DNA of 64,000 nt. Source: Thermosynechococcaceae cyanobacterium MS004. GTDB lineage: Bacteria > Cyanobacteriota > Cyanobacteriia > Thermosynechococcales > Thermosynechococcaceae. Location: NCBI GenBank assembly GCA_022402525.1, contig JAKRSB010000136.1:41515-105514 (forward strand), given 5' to 3'. How positions within the stretch are numbered: the stretch's first letter is position 1; every line of letters starts with the position of its first letter. Below, one piece after another: positions 36,075-44,732 of the stretch. The position numbers and the translations under genes are program-made. The notes beneath the pieces were generated by a model. That model was not told the origin of the DNA. It ran no database searches and saw only the letters and a list, made by a program, of their open reading frames with translations.

Positions 36075-37385
36075 ATGACCAGTACTCTCCTCTCCAGTCT
36101 CGACTCTGATGCGCTCAAGATTGGGCTAGTGCTGCTGCTGGCGCTGTTGCTAGGACTGGAGCGGAAAGAGCCCGCCCCAGCGGACAGCTACCGCCTTAAA
36201 GACGTTCGGGCTTCTGCACTGCTGGGGCTGCTGGGCTACGGTATGGCAGCCCTCAACCCCAATCAGCCGATCGCGATCGCCCTTGGGTTAATCGCGATCG
36301 CGGGGCTGCTGCTGCTGACCTACTGGCAGAGAGTAAGCCGAGTTCCAGAGAGAGACGTCACCATAGATATCAGCACAGATATCAGCACAGACATCTCCGA
36401 GGTGATGGCGAGTCTCGCCACCTACCTGATTGGGGCGCTAGTTTATGGCGGGCTGTACTGGATTGCCTCCGCCATCGTGGTGGTGAGTCTTCTCTCCCTT
36501 GGGCTAAAGTCAACGCTGGAAGGGTTAACGCAGCCGTTTAAAGAGCGTGACATTCTGACCCTGGGTCAATTCTTACTGCTGCTGCTGTTGCTGCCCGTGC
36601 TGCCGAACCAGCCCTATGGCCCCTTTCAGCTCAATCCGTTTAAGGTGTGGCTTGTGGTGGTGGCCGTCAGCACACTTTCTTACCTCAGTTTTTTGCTTCA
36701 GCAAAAGGTGAAGGGCAGCAACGGGGTACTGCTGATTGCGGTGTTAGGCGGCATCTACTCTTCCACGGTGACGACGGTTGCTCTGGCAAAGCAGTCAACG
36801 AGAGACTTTCGCCCGCAAGCCTATGCTGGGGCAATTTTGATGGCCTCTGGCGTGATGTATATCCGGCTGGCGGTGCTGGTCTATGTTTTCAATGCCCCCC
36901 TCGGCAAACCCCTTTTGCTCCCCTTTGGACTGCTGGCGATCGCAGCGCTTGGGAGTGGCCTGCTCTGGGCTAAACAGGAAAAAAATATAGCGGAGGATGC
37001 AGCGGCGTTAGCGCCGGAGGAGACAGCAAAAAATCCCTTGGCACTCAAGGCGGCCTTTTTGTTCGCGCTGCTGTTTGTGGGCATTTTGATCCTGACGCAC
37101 TATGTAGTGCAGTATGGCGGACAGGGAGGCGTCTATGGGCTGGCCGCCATTTTAGGAGTGACGGATGTAGACCCCTTTATCCTAAGCATGACGCAATCCG
37201 CCGGCCGCTCTACCCCGATTCAGACAGCCGCAATCGCCATTCTGATTGCAGCAGCCAGCAATAATGTGGTGAAGGGGTTTTATGCCATCGGGTTTGGCGA
37301 TCGGTTGATGGGACGTCAGAGTTTGGGCTTACTGGTAGGGCTGGCCTTGATGGGGCTGGTGCCCTGCTGGTTTCTAGCTGGCTGA
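36075..37385 (+). CDS. MgtC/DUF4010 family integral membrane protein
   Basis: 436 residues with about 12 hydrophobic segments. The N-terminal KIGLVLLLALLLGLERKEPA is the MgtC/SapB-like start, and the C-terminal two thirds (GLYWIASAIVVVSLLSLGLK, then GLAAILGVTDVDPFILSMTQ, IAILIAAASNNVVKGFYAIGFGDR) match DUF4010. The function of the family is not established; a role in ion or small-molecule transport is guessed. A short in-frame repeat (DISTDISTDISE, about residues 98-109) lies in the loop between the MgtC-like part and the next helix. It is a single gene, divergent from the beta-lactamase-fold gene. Confidence 0.82.
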   Translation: MTSTLLSSLDSDALKIGLVLLLALLLGLERKEPAPADSYRLKDVRASALLGLLGYGMAALNPNQPIAIALGLIAIAGLLLLTYWQRVSRVPERDVTIDISTDISTDISEVMASLATYLIGALVYGGLYWIASAIVVVSLLSLGLKSTLEGLTQPFKERDILTLGQFLLLLLLLPVLPNQPYGPFQLNPFKVWLVVVAVSTLSYLSFLLQQKVKGSNGVLLIAVLGGIYSSTVTTVALAKQSTRDFRPQAYAGAILMASGVMYIRLAVLVYVFNAPLGKPLLLPFGLLAIAALGSGLLWAKQEKNIAEDAAALAPEETAKNPLALKAAFLFALLFVGILILTHYVVQYGGQGGVYGLAAILGVTDVDPFILSMTQSAGRSTPIQTAAIAILIAAASNNVVKGFYAIGFGDRLMGRQSLGLLVGLALMGLVPCWFLAG

Positions 37386-37407
37386 ACGCTCAAGCGTCAG
37401 TCTGGAG

Positions 37408-37468
37408 ATCCGCGAGGGTAGTCGCGTAGGGAAAGTCACGCGAGGGGAGTCACGCGAGGGAAGTCAGC
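37408..37468. repeat. GTCACGCGAGGG-type tandem repeat at the bioA 3' end
   Basis: About four degenerate copies of a 15-bp unit (AGTCACGCGAGGGGA and variants) fill the short spacer between the MgtC-like gene and bioA and continue into the last codons of bioA. Confidence 0.8.
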
Positions 37469-38739
37469 ACCCGCTGAATGGCTTGGTACACCGTTTCTAG
37501 TTCTGTAGGGGTAATGCAGTAGGGCGGCATCAGGTAGAGCGTATTGCCCAAGGGGCGCAGCAGCAAACCTTCTTCGAGGAATTTTGCCTTTAGTAAGGGC
37601 GCGATCGCGTTAAAGTAGCCGCTGGCGGACTGGGTCTTCACCTCCATAGCCGCGATCGTTCCGCAGACGCGGAAATGTTCAAGGAGGGGGTGACCTTGCA
37701 GATATTGGCGGAGATAGGTTTGGTGTAGATTCTCTAACGCTTTATAAGCTGGGTTTTGCTCCAGCAGCCCTAGGGATGTCACCCCCGTGGCACAGGCCAA
37801 CGGGTTGCCCGTATAGGAATGGCCGTGATAGAACGCTTGGGCTGGATCATCCTCATAAAAGGACTGAAAAATGGCCTCTGTTGCCACCGTCACGGACAGG
37901 GGCAAACACCCACCCGACAGTCCTTTCGACAAACAAATGAGATCCGGCACCGTCTCCGACTTTAGGCAGGCAAACAGCTCCCCCGTGCGCCCAAAGCCCG
38001 TCATCACTTCGTCATAGATCAGCAGAACGTCAAACCGCTTCACGAGCTTTTCCAGCGCCTGCAAAAACTGTGGCCGACACATCCGCATCCCGCCCGCGCC
38101 CTGCACCAATGGCTCAATGAAGAGCCCCGCATAGCGATCGCCTCTGGCCTGGAGAAGCCGTTCCGCCTGGGCTAGCACCTGGGCTTCCTTCGCCGCTACG
38201 GCTTCATCTCCGTCAAAGGTGGCCGGAAATGGGATCAGATCAGTCTGAAACATCAGCGGACGAAAAGGGTGCCACCAGGACGAACCGCGCCCAATGGACA
38301 TCGCCCCAATCGTATCGCCGTGATAGCCCCCCTCAAAACACAAAAAGCGATCGCGGTGTTGTCCCTGATTTCGCCAAAACTGGTGCGCCATCTTGAGCGC
38401 CACCTCCACCGCTGTCGAGCCATTATCCGAGAAAAAAACCCGCGTTAGCGCTGGCGGTAGGTGGGTGAGGAGCTTTTGCGCCAACTGCTCAGCCGGATCA
38501 TGGGTAAACCCTGCAAAAATAACGTGCTCTAGCTGCTGTGCCTGACGGTACAGGGTGTCGGCCAAGGCGGGATGGGCATGGCCGTGCAGCGTTACCCACC
38601 AGCTTGAAATACAGTCAATCAGCGTGCGTCCATCCTCTAGCTGCAAATAAATACCGCTGCCCTTCACCACCTTTAAGGGAGGTGGCGCAGTCTTCATTTG
38701 CGTAAAGGGTTGCCAGATCGGAGAGCTTAGGTTGTGCAT
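37450..38739 (-). CDS. bioA: adenosylmethionine-8-amino-7-oxononanoate aminotransferase
   Basis: About 429 residues, class III PLP aminotransferase. It starts SSPIWQPFTQMKTAPPPLKVV and has DCISSWWVTLHGHAHP (substrate-site Trp pair typical of BioA), FFSDNGSTAVEVALKMA, FEGGYHGDTIGAMSIG, LLIYDEVMTGFGRTG and LICLSKGLSGG with the PLP-binding Lys. It makes 7,8-diaminopelargonate from KAPA in biotin synthesis, and biotin is the cofactor of AccB elsewhere in this window. The ATG at 38739 is preferred over a TTG one codon before. No other bio gene is adjacent. Confidence 0.92.
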   Translation of the reverse strand: MHNLSSPIWQPFTQMKTAPPPLKVVKGSGIYLQLEDGRTLIDCISSWWVTLHGHAHPALADTLYRQAQQLEHVIFAGFTHDPAEQLAQKLLTHLPPALTRVFFSDNGSTAVEVALKMAHQFWRNQGQHRDRFLCFEGGYHGDTIGAMSIGRGSSWWHPFRPLMFQTDLIPFPATFDGDEAVAAKEAQVLAQAERLLQARGDRYAGLFIEPLVQGAGGMRMCRPQFLQALEKLVKRFDVLLIYDEVMTGFGRTGELFACLKSETVPDLICLSKGLSGGCLPLSVTVATEAIFQSFYEDDPAQAFYHGHSYTGNPLACATGVTSLGLLEQNPAYKALENLHQTYLRQYLQGHPLLEHFRVCGTIAAMEVKTQSASGYFNAIAPLLKAKFLEEGLLLRPLGNTLYLMPPYCITPTELETVYQAIQRVLTSLA

Positions 38740-38800
38740 CAAATCTCTAGAACATCAAATATCCAGCACATCAAGAATATCGTGCATCAAGCTATCCTTA

Positions 38801-40039
38801 CTATCTCTCCACAGCGCCTATTGAGCCTGGACTCAGGATTCGCCAGCAGTCCTGGGCGATCGCCCAGTCTTCCTGTGTGTGGATCACAAGCACCCGCGAT
38901 CGCGACTCAGCATGGGCAATGTCTTGATCGACGGGACTCGCATCATTGAGTTGGGAATCAAGCTTTATCCCCCAAACATCGAGGGCATCGCAGGCCGCAG
39001 CGCGAACCAAAGCCGAGTTCTCACCAATGCCAGCCGTAAAAATTAAGGCGTCCAATCGGTCGAGGCTGAGGAGCACGGCACCAATCGAAGCGCGTAGGCG
39101 ATGGATAAACAGATCAAAGGCAAGCTGCGCACGGGAATTGCCAGCCGCCGCTGCCTCTGTGATCTGGCGCATATCCGCAGACAGCCCTGATATTCCCTTG
39201 AGGCCAGACTTGCGGTTGAGAATGTCTTCTAGCTGATCAGGGGAATAGCCCGCTTGCCGCAGGAGGTAGATCAAAATTCCTGGATCGACCGAACCCGATC
39301 GCGTCCCCATCATGAGCCCCTCCAGGGGCGTAAACCCCATGGTGGTGTCCACACTGTGCCCATGGCGGATGGCCGACACAGAGCAGCCATTACCCAGATG
39401 ACAAACAATCAGACGCAGATCATCCAGAGGTCGCTCCAGGAGCTGAGCCGCACGTTCCGCGCAGTATTGATGGCTAATGCCGTGGAATCCATAGCGCTGA
39501 ATTCCCTGCTCATACCAGGCGTAGGGGCCAGGGTAAACCGTTGCGGCTAAGGGGATCTGACGATGAAAGGCGGTATCAAAGACGGCCACCTGGGGCACAT
39601 CCCCTAGGATCTGCTCAATGGTTTCGATGCCCTCTAGGTTGATGGGATTGTGGAGCGGTGCAAAACAGGCCAGATCGGCGATCGCCTGCTTCACCTCAGC
39701 CGTCACGCGCTCACTCTCCCGATACTGGGTGCCACCATGCACCACCCGATGACCCACCACATCAATTTCGGAAAGCTGGGCGATCGCTTGGGTTTCTCCT
39801 TGGCAAAGCTGCTCTAGCATGTAGCCCATCACTTCCGTCTGGGTCTGGGCTGTCGTTTCGCTTTTAAGTGCGGCACCGTGAGCCGTCTTCAGGGTGATTT
39901 CTGCTAAGCCAGCCCGATGCGTCCAGTCCACAGCCCATTCCCAAAGGGCTTTTGGGACAGCGCTGGGAAGCGTTTCGCCAATTTCGTAAAGACAGCATTT
40001 TAGGCTACTGGAGCCTGAATTCAGCACTAAAATTTTCAT
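38801..40039 (-). CDS. ackA: acetate kinase
   Basis: A 412-residue AckA of the ASKHA fold. It starts MKILVLNSGSSSLKCCLYEI (phosphate-binding loop), continues with VGHRVVHGG and VFDTAFHRQIP (substrate-site residues), YGFHGISHQYCAERA and HLGNGCSVSAI, and ends with IFTAGIGENSA. It interconverts acetyl phosphate and acetate with ATP formation. It lies downstream of the phosphoketolase gene on the same strand, separated by a 233-bp spacer that contains an inverted-repeat element. Together they form the phosphoketolase-acetate kinase route. Confidence 0.95.
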   Translation of the reverse strand: MKILVLNSGSSSLKCCLYEIGETLPSAVPKALWEWAVDWTHRAGLAEITLKTAHGAALKSETTAQTQTEVMGYMLEQLCQGETQAIAQLSEIDVVGHRVVHGGTQYRESERVTAEVKQAIADLACFAPLHNPINLEGIETIEQILGDVPQVAVFDTAFHRQIPLAATVYPGPYAWYEQGIQRYGFHGISHQYCAERAAQLLERPLDDLRLIVCHLGNGCSVSAIRHGHSVDTTMGFTPLEGLMMGTRSGSVDPGILIYLLRQAGYSPDQLEDILNRKSGLKGISGLSADMRQITEAAAAGNSRAQLAFDLFIHRLRASIGAVLLSLDRLDALIFTAGIGENSALVRAAACDALDVWGIKLDSQLNDASPVDQDIAHAESRSRVLVIHTQEDWAIAQDCWRILSPGSIGAVER

Positions 40040-40142
40040 GCCGTCCCATGAATGCAGGTGGGTGAAAAGCTCCTGGGAGAAACGCTAACCATAAAGCGCT
40101 AACTATAAAGCATTAGCCCTAAAGCCCTTGTCCTTAAGTTGT

Positions 40143-40242
40143 TTGGACTTTGGACAAATGTTATGGGTAGTGCTTTTAATCCTCTGGTTCGAGAGCCAAA
40201 ACACCATCGGTAGCGTGGTTTTTGATTTTGTCCAAAGTCCAA
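40143..40242. repeat. 100-bp element with perfect 16-bp terminal inverted repeats
   Basis: TTGGACTTTGGACAAA (40143-40158) and TTTGTCCAAAGTCCAA (40227-40242) are exact inverted copies separated by 68 bp of unrelated sequence. The size and ends suggest a MITE-like remnant. A long-stem RNA structure downstream of xfp is the other possibility. No clear target-site duplication is seen. Confidence 0.75.
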
Positions 40243-40272
40243 TTAGTTATCCTGGGCCTTAGTGATTCTGGG

Positions 40273-42708
40273 TTACTCTGGCCATTTCCAGCTTGTAATT
40301 TCTGGCTTATCAATGCCGTAGGTCCTTGCGTAGTGCTGAGCGTCAATCTGCTGATTTCTCAGATGCTCCTTGGCATGGGCACCCGCCACCTTAAGTTTTG
40401 GCACTCGGTCAATTACGTCGATCGCAATGCTAAAGCGATCCACCTGGTTAATGATGGCCAGCTCTAGGGGGGTGTTGATATTGCCCTTCTCTTTGTAGCC
40501 GCGCACATGCAGATTGCCATGATTGGTGCGCCGATAGGTCAGACGATGGATCAGCCAAGGATAGCCGTGGAAGTTAAAAATAATCGGTTTATCCAGGGTA
40601 AAGAGCGAGTCAAAGTCTCGATCAGACAATCCGTGGGGGTGTTCGGTTTCCGGCTGTAGCCGCAGGAGATCCACCACATTCACAAACCGGATCTTGAGGT
40701 CGCTAAAGTGTTCCCGCAGCAGCACGGTGGCCGCCAGCGCTTCCTGGGTCGGAACATCGCCAGCACAGGCAATCACCACGTCCGGCTCTTGTCCGGCATC
40801 AGTGCTGGCCCAGTCCCAAAGGCCAATGCCTTTGATGCAGTGGGCAATGGCGCTGTCCATGTCGAGGTACTGGAGGTGAACCTGCTTATCGGACACAATC
40901 ACATTCACGTAGTCGCTGCTGCGCAGGCAGTGATCGCTCACGGACAAGAGAGTATTGGCGTCCGGGGGCAGATAAATCCGCACGACTTCTGGGCTTTTGT
41001 TGAGCACCACGTCTAAAAAGCCCGGATCTTGGTGGGTAAAACCATTATGGTCTTGCCGCCAAACGGTGGACGTAATCAGCAGGTTCAGAGAGGCAATGGG
41101 CGATCGCCACGGAATGTGCCGACTGATTTCCAGCCATTTACAGTGCTGATTAATCATGGAGTCGATGACGTGCACAAAGGCTTCATAGGTTGAGAAAAAG
41201 CCGTGACGCCCCGTGAGCAGATAGCCCTCCAACCAGCCCTCTAGGGTATGCTCGCTGAGGATTTCCATCACGCGACCATCGAGGGTGAGCTCGCTGCCGT
41301 CCGCATCTTCAGGCAAATACTCGGCCATCCAGACCTTTTTGCTCACCTCATAAATGGCCTGAAGCTTATTGGAAGCAGTTTCATCGGGGCCAAACACCCG
41401 AAAGTTATCCGGGTTGTTGCCCATCACATCGCGCAGAAAGTTACCGAGGGGCAGGGTGTTGCCGACTTCGGCCACGCCGGGTTTGACCACTGGAACCCCA
41501 TAGTTTCGGAAATTCGGCATACTCAGCGCTTTTCGCAACTGGCCCCCATTGGCGTGGGGGTTAGCACTCATCCGGCGATCGCCCTTCGGAGATAGCGCCC
41601 GCAGTTCTGGAATCAACCGCCCCGTCTCGTCAAAGAGTTCTGCTGGCCTGTAGCGCAGCAGCCAGTCCCGTAAAAGCTGAAGGTGGGCGGGGTCAGATTG
41701 AACATTGGTGAGCGGCACCTGATGCGATCGCCAAAACCCCTCTACCTTATGGCCATCAACTTCTTGAGGCCCCGTCCAGCCCTTCGGACTCCGGAGAATA
41801 ATCATCGGCCAGGCGGGGCGTTGTGCAATACCGCTGCTGCGGGCAGTGTCCTGAATCTGCCGAATTTCAGCAACGCAGTGATCAAGGGTTGCCGCCATAG
41901 CCTGATGCATCGTCTCAGGGTCAGACCCTTCCACAAAATAGGGCGTGTAGCCATAGCCCTTAAAGAGCGCCTCCAACTCCTCGTGAGAGATCCGCGCCAG
42001 CAGCGTTGGGTTATTAATTTTGTAACCATTCAGGTGCAGAATCGGCAGCACCGCCCCATCTCGAATCGGGTTAAGAAACTTATTGGAGTGCCAAGCCGTT
42101 GCCAGCGGGCCCGTTTCTGCTTCCCCATCCCCTACCATCACCGCTGCAATCAGGTCAGGATTATCAAACACCGCCCCGTAAGCATGGGAAACGCTGTAGC
42201 CTAGCTCCCCTCCCTCATGAATCGAGCCAGGGGTTTCTGGCGTGCAGTGGCTACCAATGCCCCCCGGAAACGAAAACTGCTTAAAAAATCGTTTAAGTCC
42301 TGCTTCGTCTTCGCTCTTGTCGGGGTAAACCTCGCTGTAGGTGCCCTCTAGGTAGACAGGCCCCAGAATCCCCGGTGCGCCATGACCGGGGCCAGCCAAA
42401 AAGATCACGTTCAGGTCATCTTTTTGAATCAAGCGATTCAGATGCACGTAGGTAAACGCCATTCCAGGGCTAGATCCCCAGTGTCCCAGCAGGCGATTTT
42501 TGATGTGTTGAGGCTGAAGGGGCTCCTTCAAAAGCGGATTGTCCTGAAGATAAATCATGCCCACGGCTAGATAGTTACAGGCATTCCAGTAAGCATGGGT
42601 ACGGCGCAGTTCATCGGCGCTTAAGGGGCTTCCCTGGATGGTGGATCTCGCTTCGCCTACTGCGCTCAGACTAGGCTCAAAGTTTGATTTAGAAGGCGTT
42701 GAAAGCAT
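40273..42708 (-). CDS. xfp: xylulose-5-phosphate/fructose-6-phosphate phosphoketolase
   Basis: 811 residues, thiamine-diphosphate dependent. [26 protein letters not shown] opens the protein, and [31 protein letters not shown] and [24 protein letters not shown] are the phosphoketolase signatures. [17 protein letters not shown] is the TPP/Mg-binding motif (GDGE...N) and [19 protein letters not shown] is the second hallmark. It splits xylulose 5-phosphate or fructose 6-phosphate with phosphate into acetyl phosphate plus an aldose phosphate. AckA downstream can then make ATP and acetate. In cyanobacteria this route is used in dark or heterotrophic metabolism; regulation cannot be read from the sequence. 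Confidence 0.95.
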   Translation of the reverse strand: MLSTPSKSNFEPSLSAVGEARSTIQGSPLSADELRRTHAYWNACNYLAVGMIYLQDNPLLKEPLQPQHIKNRLLGHWGSSPGMAFTYVHLNRLIQKDDLNVIFLAGPGHGAPGILGPVYLEGTYSEVYPDKSEDEAGLKRFFKQFSFPGGIGSHCTPETPGSIHEGGELGYSVSHAYGAVFDNPDLIAAVMVGDGEAETGPLATAWHSNKFLNPIRDGAVLPILHLNGYKINNPTLLARISHEELEALFKGYGYTPYFVEGSDPETMHQAMAATLDHCVAEIRQIQDTARSSGIAQRPAWPMIILRSPKGWTGPQEVDGHKVEGFWRSHQVPLTNVQSDPAHLQLLRDWLLRYRPAELFDETGRLIPELRALSPKGDRRMSANPHANGGQLRKALSMPNFRNYGVPVVKPGVAEVGNTLPLGNFLRDVMGNNPDNFRVFGPDETASNKLQAIYEVSKKVWMAEYLPEDADGSELTLDGRVMEILSEHTLEGWLEGYLLTGRHGFFSTYEAFVHVIDSMINQHCKWLEISRHIPWRSPIASLNLLITSTVWRQDHNGFTHQDPGFLDVVLNKSPEVVRIYLPPDANTLLSVSDHCLRSSDYVNVIVSDKQVHLQYLDMDSAIAHCIKGIGLWDWASTDAGQEPDVVIACAGDVPTQEALAATVLLREHFSDLKIRFVNVVDLLRLQPETEHPHGLSDRDFDSLFTLDKPIIFNFHGYPWLIHRLTYRRTNHGNLHVRGYKEKGNINTPLELAIINQVDRFSIAIDVIDRVPKLKVAGAHAKEHLRNQQIDAQHYARTYGIDKPEITSWKWPE

Positions 42709-43143
42709 CGTGATCTCCCATTAATAAATGTAAAGAATGCAATTCGCTAGGTTCAGACGTAGTTTTGACCCGTAGTTTGACCCGTAGTAAGTTACAAGCT
42801 GACGTGCAATCGGCCTTAAAGCCCTACTCAGACTAGATTCTTGCTTTGATCGCCAAGACAAAGCAGGGTTCTGGATAAAGTGTTCTGATATAGCTCTCCA
42901 TCTATATCTCTATGCTCTATTTATACAAATCACCATACAGCAGCGCCTTCAGTCCGACTGTATTGGTGAGTGCTTGCGACATAGTTTGCTACATACCCTT
43001 GGCGGCATACCGTCAAGCCCAGCCCAAAACCCATCACCCCAAAAACCTATCAATTGACAAACTCTCCCCATAAGAATCGTCAAAAAATGATAGGGTGAAA
43101 ACCAGCAGTTCTTCACCCAGTACTAAAGATTGAGAGCAATCTA
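42709..43143. other. divergent regulatory region between xfp and ftrC
   Basis: A 435-bp spacer with no supportable gene. It contains CGTAGTTTTGACC / CGTAGTTTGACC / CGTAGT direct repeats at 42758-42788 that could be either another tandem array or a regulator-binding site. The xfp and ftrC promoters must lie here; no factor-specific motif is evident. Confidence 0.4.
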
Positions 43144-43503
43144 ATGACGATAACCGGCCCCCAGCAAGGTACAGAAAAAAGTCTAGAGGCGATGCGTAAG
43201 TTTTCTGAAACCTATGCAAAGCGCACAGGAACTTATTTTTGCTCTGATTTGGGCACAACGGCTGTTGTCATTGAAGGGTTAGCCAAGCACAAAGATGACT
43301 TTGGGTCTCCCCTTTGCCCCTGCCGCTACTACGAAGATAAAGAAGCAGAAGTGGCCGCAGCCTACTGGAATTGCCCCTGTGTGCCCATGCGGGAGCGCAA
43401 AGAATGCCACTGCATGCTGTTTCTGACCCCAGACAACCCCTTTGCAGGCGATCGCCAAGACATCAGCGTGGAAGAGATTCGGACTGAAACAAACCGATTT
43501 TGA
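43144..43503 (+). CDS. ftrC: ferredoxin-thioredoxin reductase, catalytic (beta) chain
   Basis: A 119-residue FtrC. Its cysteines are arranged in the diagnostic C-x-C pairs: PLCPCRYY, WNCPCVPMRERKECHCM, plus the Cys in TYFCSDLG. They ligate a [4Fe-4S] cluster next to a redox-active disulfide. The enzyme transfers electrons from photosynthetic ferredoxin to thioredoxins, linking light to enzyme regulation. The variable chain gene (ftrV) is not in the window. A DUF309 gene starts 16 bp downstream and is probably co-transcribed. Confidence 0.96.
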   Translation: MTITGPQQGTEKSLEAMRKFSETYAKRTGTYFCSDLGTTAVVIEGLAKHKDDFGSPLCPCRYYEDKEAEVAAAYWNCPCVPMRERKECHCMLFLTPDNPFAGDRQDISVEEIRTETNRF

Positions 43504-43519
43504 GGTGGGATTTCGGACT

Positions 43520-44056
43520 GTGAATACATCAGATCCAGAAAGTCTGCCGCCCTCCTTTTGGCAAGGGGTGGAAGAGTTTCGGCGGGGTGAATTTTATGCC
43601 TGTCATGACACCCTAGAAGCCCTCTGGATTGAAGCACAAGAGCCGGACAAGACATTTTTTCAGGGGATTTTGCAGATTGCCGTCGCCTGCTATCATCTCG
43701 GCAACCAAAATTGGCGAGGAGCCGTCATCCTACTCGGAGAGGGTACTCGGCGACTCGTATCCTACCGCCCAGCCTACGGTGGAATCGACGTGGAAACCCT
43801 GGTGGTCAGCAGCCTTGAATTTTTAACCTATCTGCAAACCCTAGGGGAAGAACGAGTCAGCGAAGCTAGTCGTTTACTGGAGCCCATACTGGAGCCCTCC
43901 GATCCGTTGCAGGATAGGATGAATGTATCCAGACCAGTATTCAATGCAGCAGGCAGTGCGGCACGCAATGCAGCAAGCTCAGGACTCGACGCGGCATCCG
44001 TTCTGCCCCAGGCTTTTCCCCAAGCTCTGCCCCAGTTAAACCGATGGCGTTCTTAG
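43520..44056 (+). CDS. DUF309 domain protein
   Basis: About 178 residues from GTG 43520, which is preceded by GAGGTGGGA at a good distance. An in-frame ATG at 43442 lies inside ftrC and is rejected. PSFWQGVEEFRRGEFYACHDTLEALWIEAQ is the DUF309 signature (F-x-x-G-x-F-x-x-x-H-x-x-x-E-x-x-W), followed by FFQGILQIAVACYHLGNQNWRGAVILLGEG, a helical core. The function is unknown in the family. The last 45 residues are a low-complexity Ala/Ser/Pro/Leu tail (FNAAGSAARNAASSGL, PQAFPQALPQ) that looks repeat-derived. It sits between ftrC and an LptA-like gene. Confidence 0.78.
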   Translation: MNTSDPESLPPSFWQGVEEFRRGEFYACHDTLEALWIEAQEPDKTFFQGILQIAVACYHLGNQNWRGAVILLGEGTRRLVSYRPAYGGIDVETLVVSSLEFLTYLQTLGEERVSEASRLLEPILEPSDPLQDRMNVSRPVFNAAGSAARNAASSGLDAASVLPQAFPQALPQLNRWRS

Positions 44057-44092
44057 GTCAATTCCCAGTCACCTGTATACCCAGAACACCCT

Positions 44093-44524
44093 ATGATTCG
44101 ACCCTTGACCCGATTGGTTTCTAAACTTGCGATCGCAACCTGCATCTGTGGGCTATCGTTCATTGCGCTGGAAGGGATGGGACTCAGAGACGCAACGGCT
44201 CAGCGGCGATCGTTGACGCTCAGAGCTGATCTTCAGCAGGCCAATGCAAAAACGGGTGTCATTACCGCCAACGGCAACGTCCAGCTCAGCTACCCCGCTC
44301 GCCAAATTCAGGCCACGGCCAACGCGGCAAACTACTACAGCCGCGAACGCAGAATTGTCTTAAGCGGAAACGTTTATGTACTCCAAGCCGGCAGCAGCCT
44401 CAGAGCCGAAACCATTACCTACCTTATTGATGAAGGACGATTTGTGGCGCTCCCTCAAAACCAAAAACAGGTTGAGGCCACTATTTTGATCCCTGAAGAT
44501 AACGATCCCCCCATCCAAAATTAG
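44093..44524 (+). CDS. LptA/OstA-like periplasmic protein
   Basis: 143 residues with an N-terminal signal peptide (KLAIATCICGLSFIALEG, cleavage likely near ATAQ). The remainder is the OstA/LptA beta-jellyroll pattern: ITANGNVQLSYPARQIQATA, NYYSRERRIVLSGNVYVLQAG, SSLRAETITYLIDEG. LptA bridges the periplasm to carry lipopolysaccharide. The LptB/LptF/LptG components are often adjacent, but none is in this stretch. The assignment is by fold, and a specific name is not justified. Confidence 0.82.
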   Translation: MIRPLTRLVSKLAIATCICGLSFIALEGMGLRDATAQRRSLTLRADLQQANAKTGVITANGNVQLSYPARQIQATANAANYYSRERRIVLSGNVYVLQAGSSLRAETITYLIDEGRFVALPQNQKQVEATILIPEDNDPPIQN

Positions 44525-44732
44525 AAAGACCTTTCAGCAAGATCTCAAATTCAACAAGACCTCAAAAAAGCGCAAAAAAAGGCCAGAAATTATCACAGAA
44601 TTGTAAATTATTATAAATTCCATCAAAAAATATGAACTTCTATTGAGGGATCGCCAGCCCCTCAGTCAGATCGTTTACGTTACGCACAGGCTGAATGCTG
44701 AGCCTGCTGGTGGCTATTTAAGGTAGGTTTCG

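Noticed and set aside
40159..40226. possible tRNA (GGTTCGAGAGCC resembles a T-arm)
   Set aside because: No acceptor stem, D-arm or anticodon arm can be folded around it.
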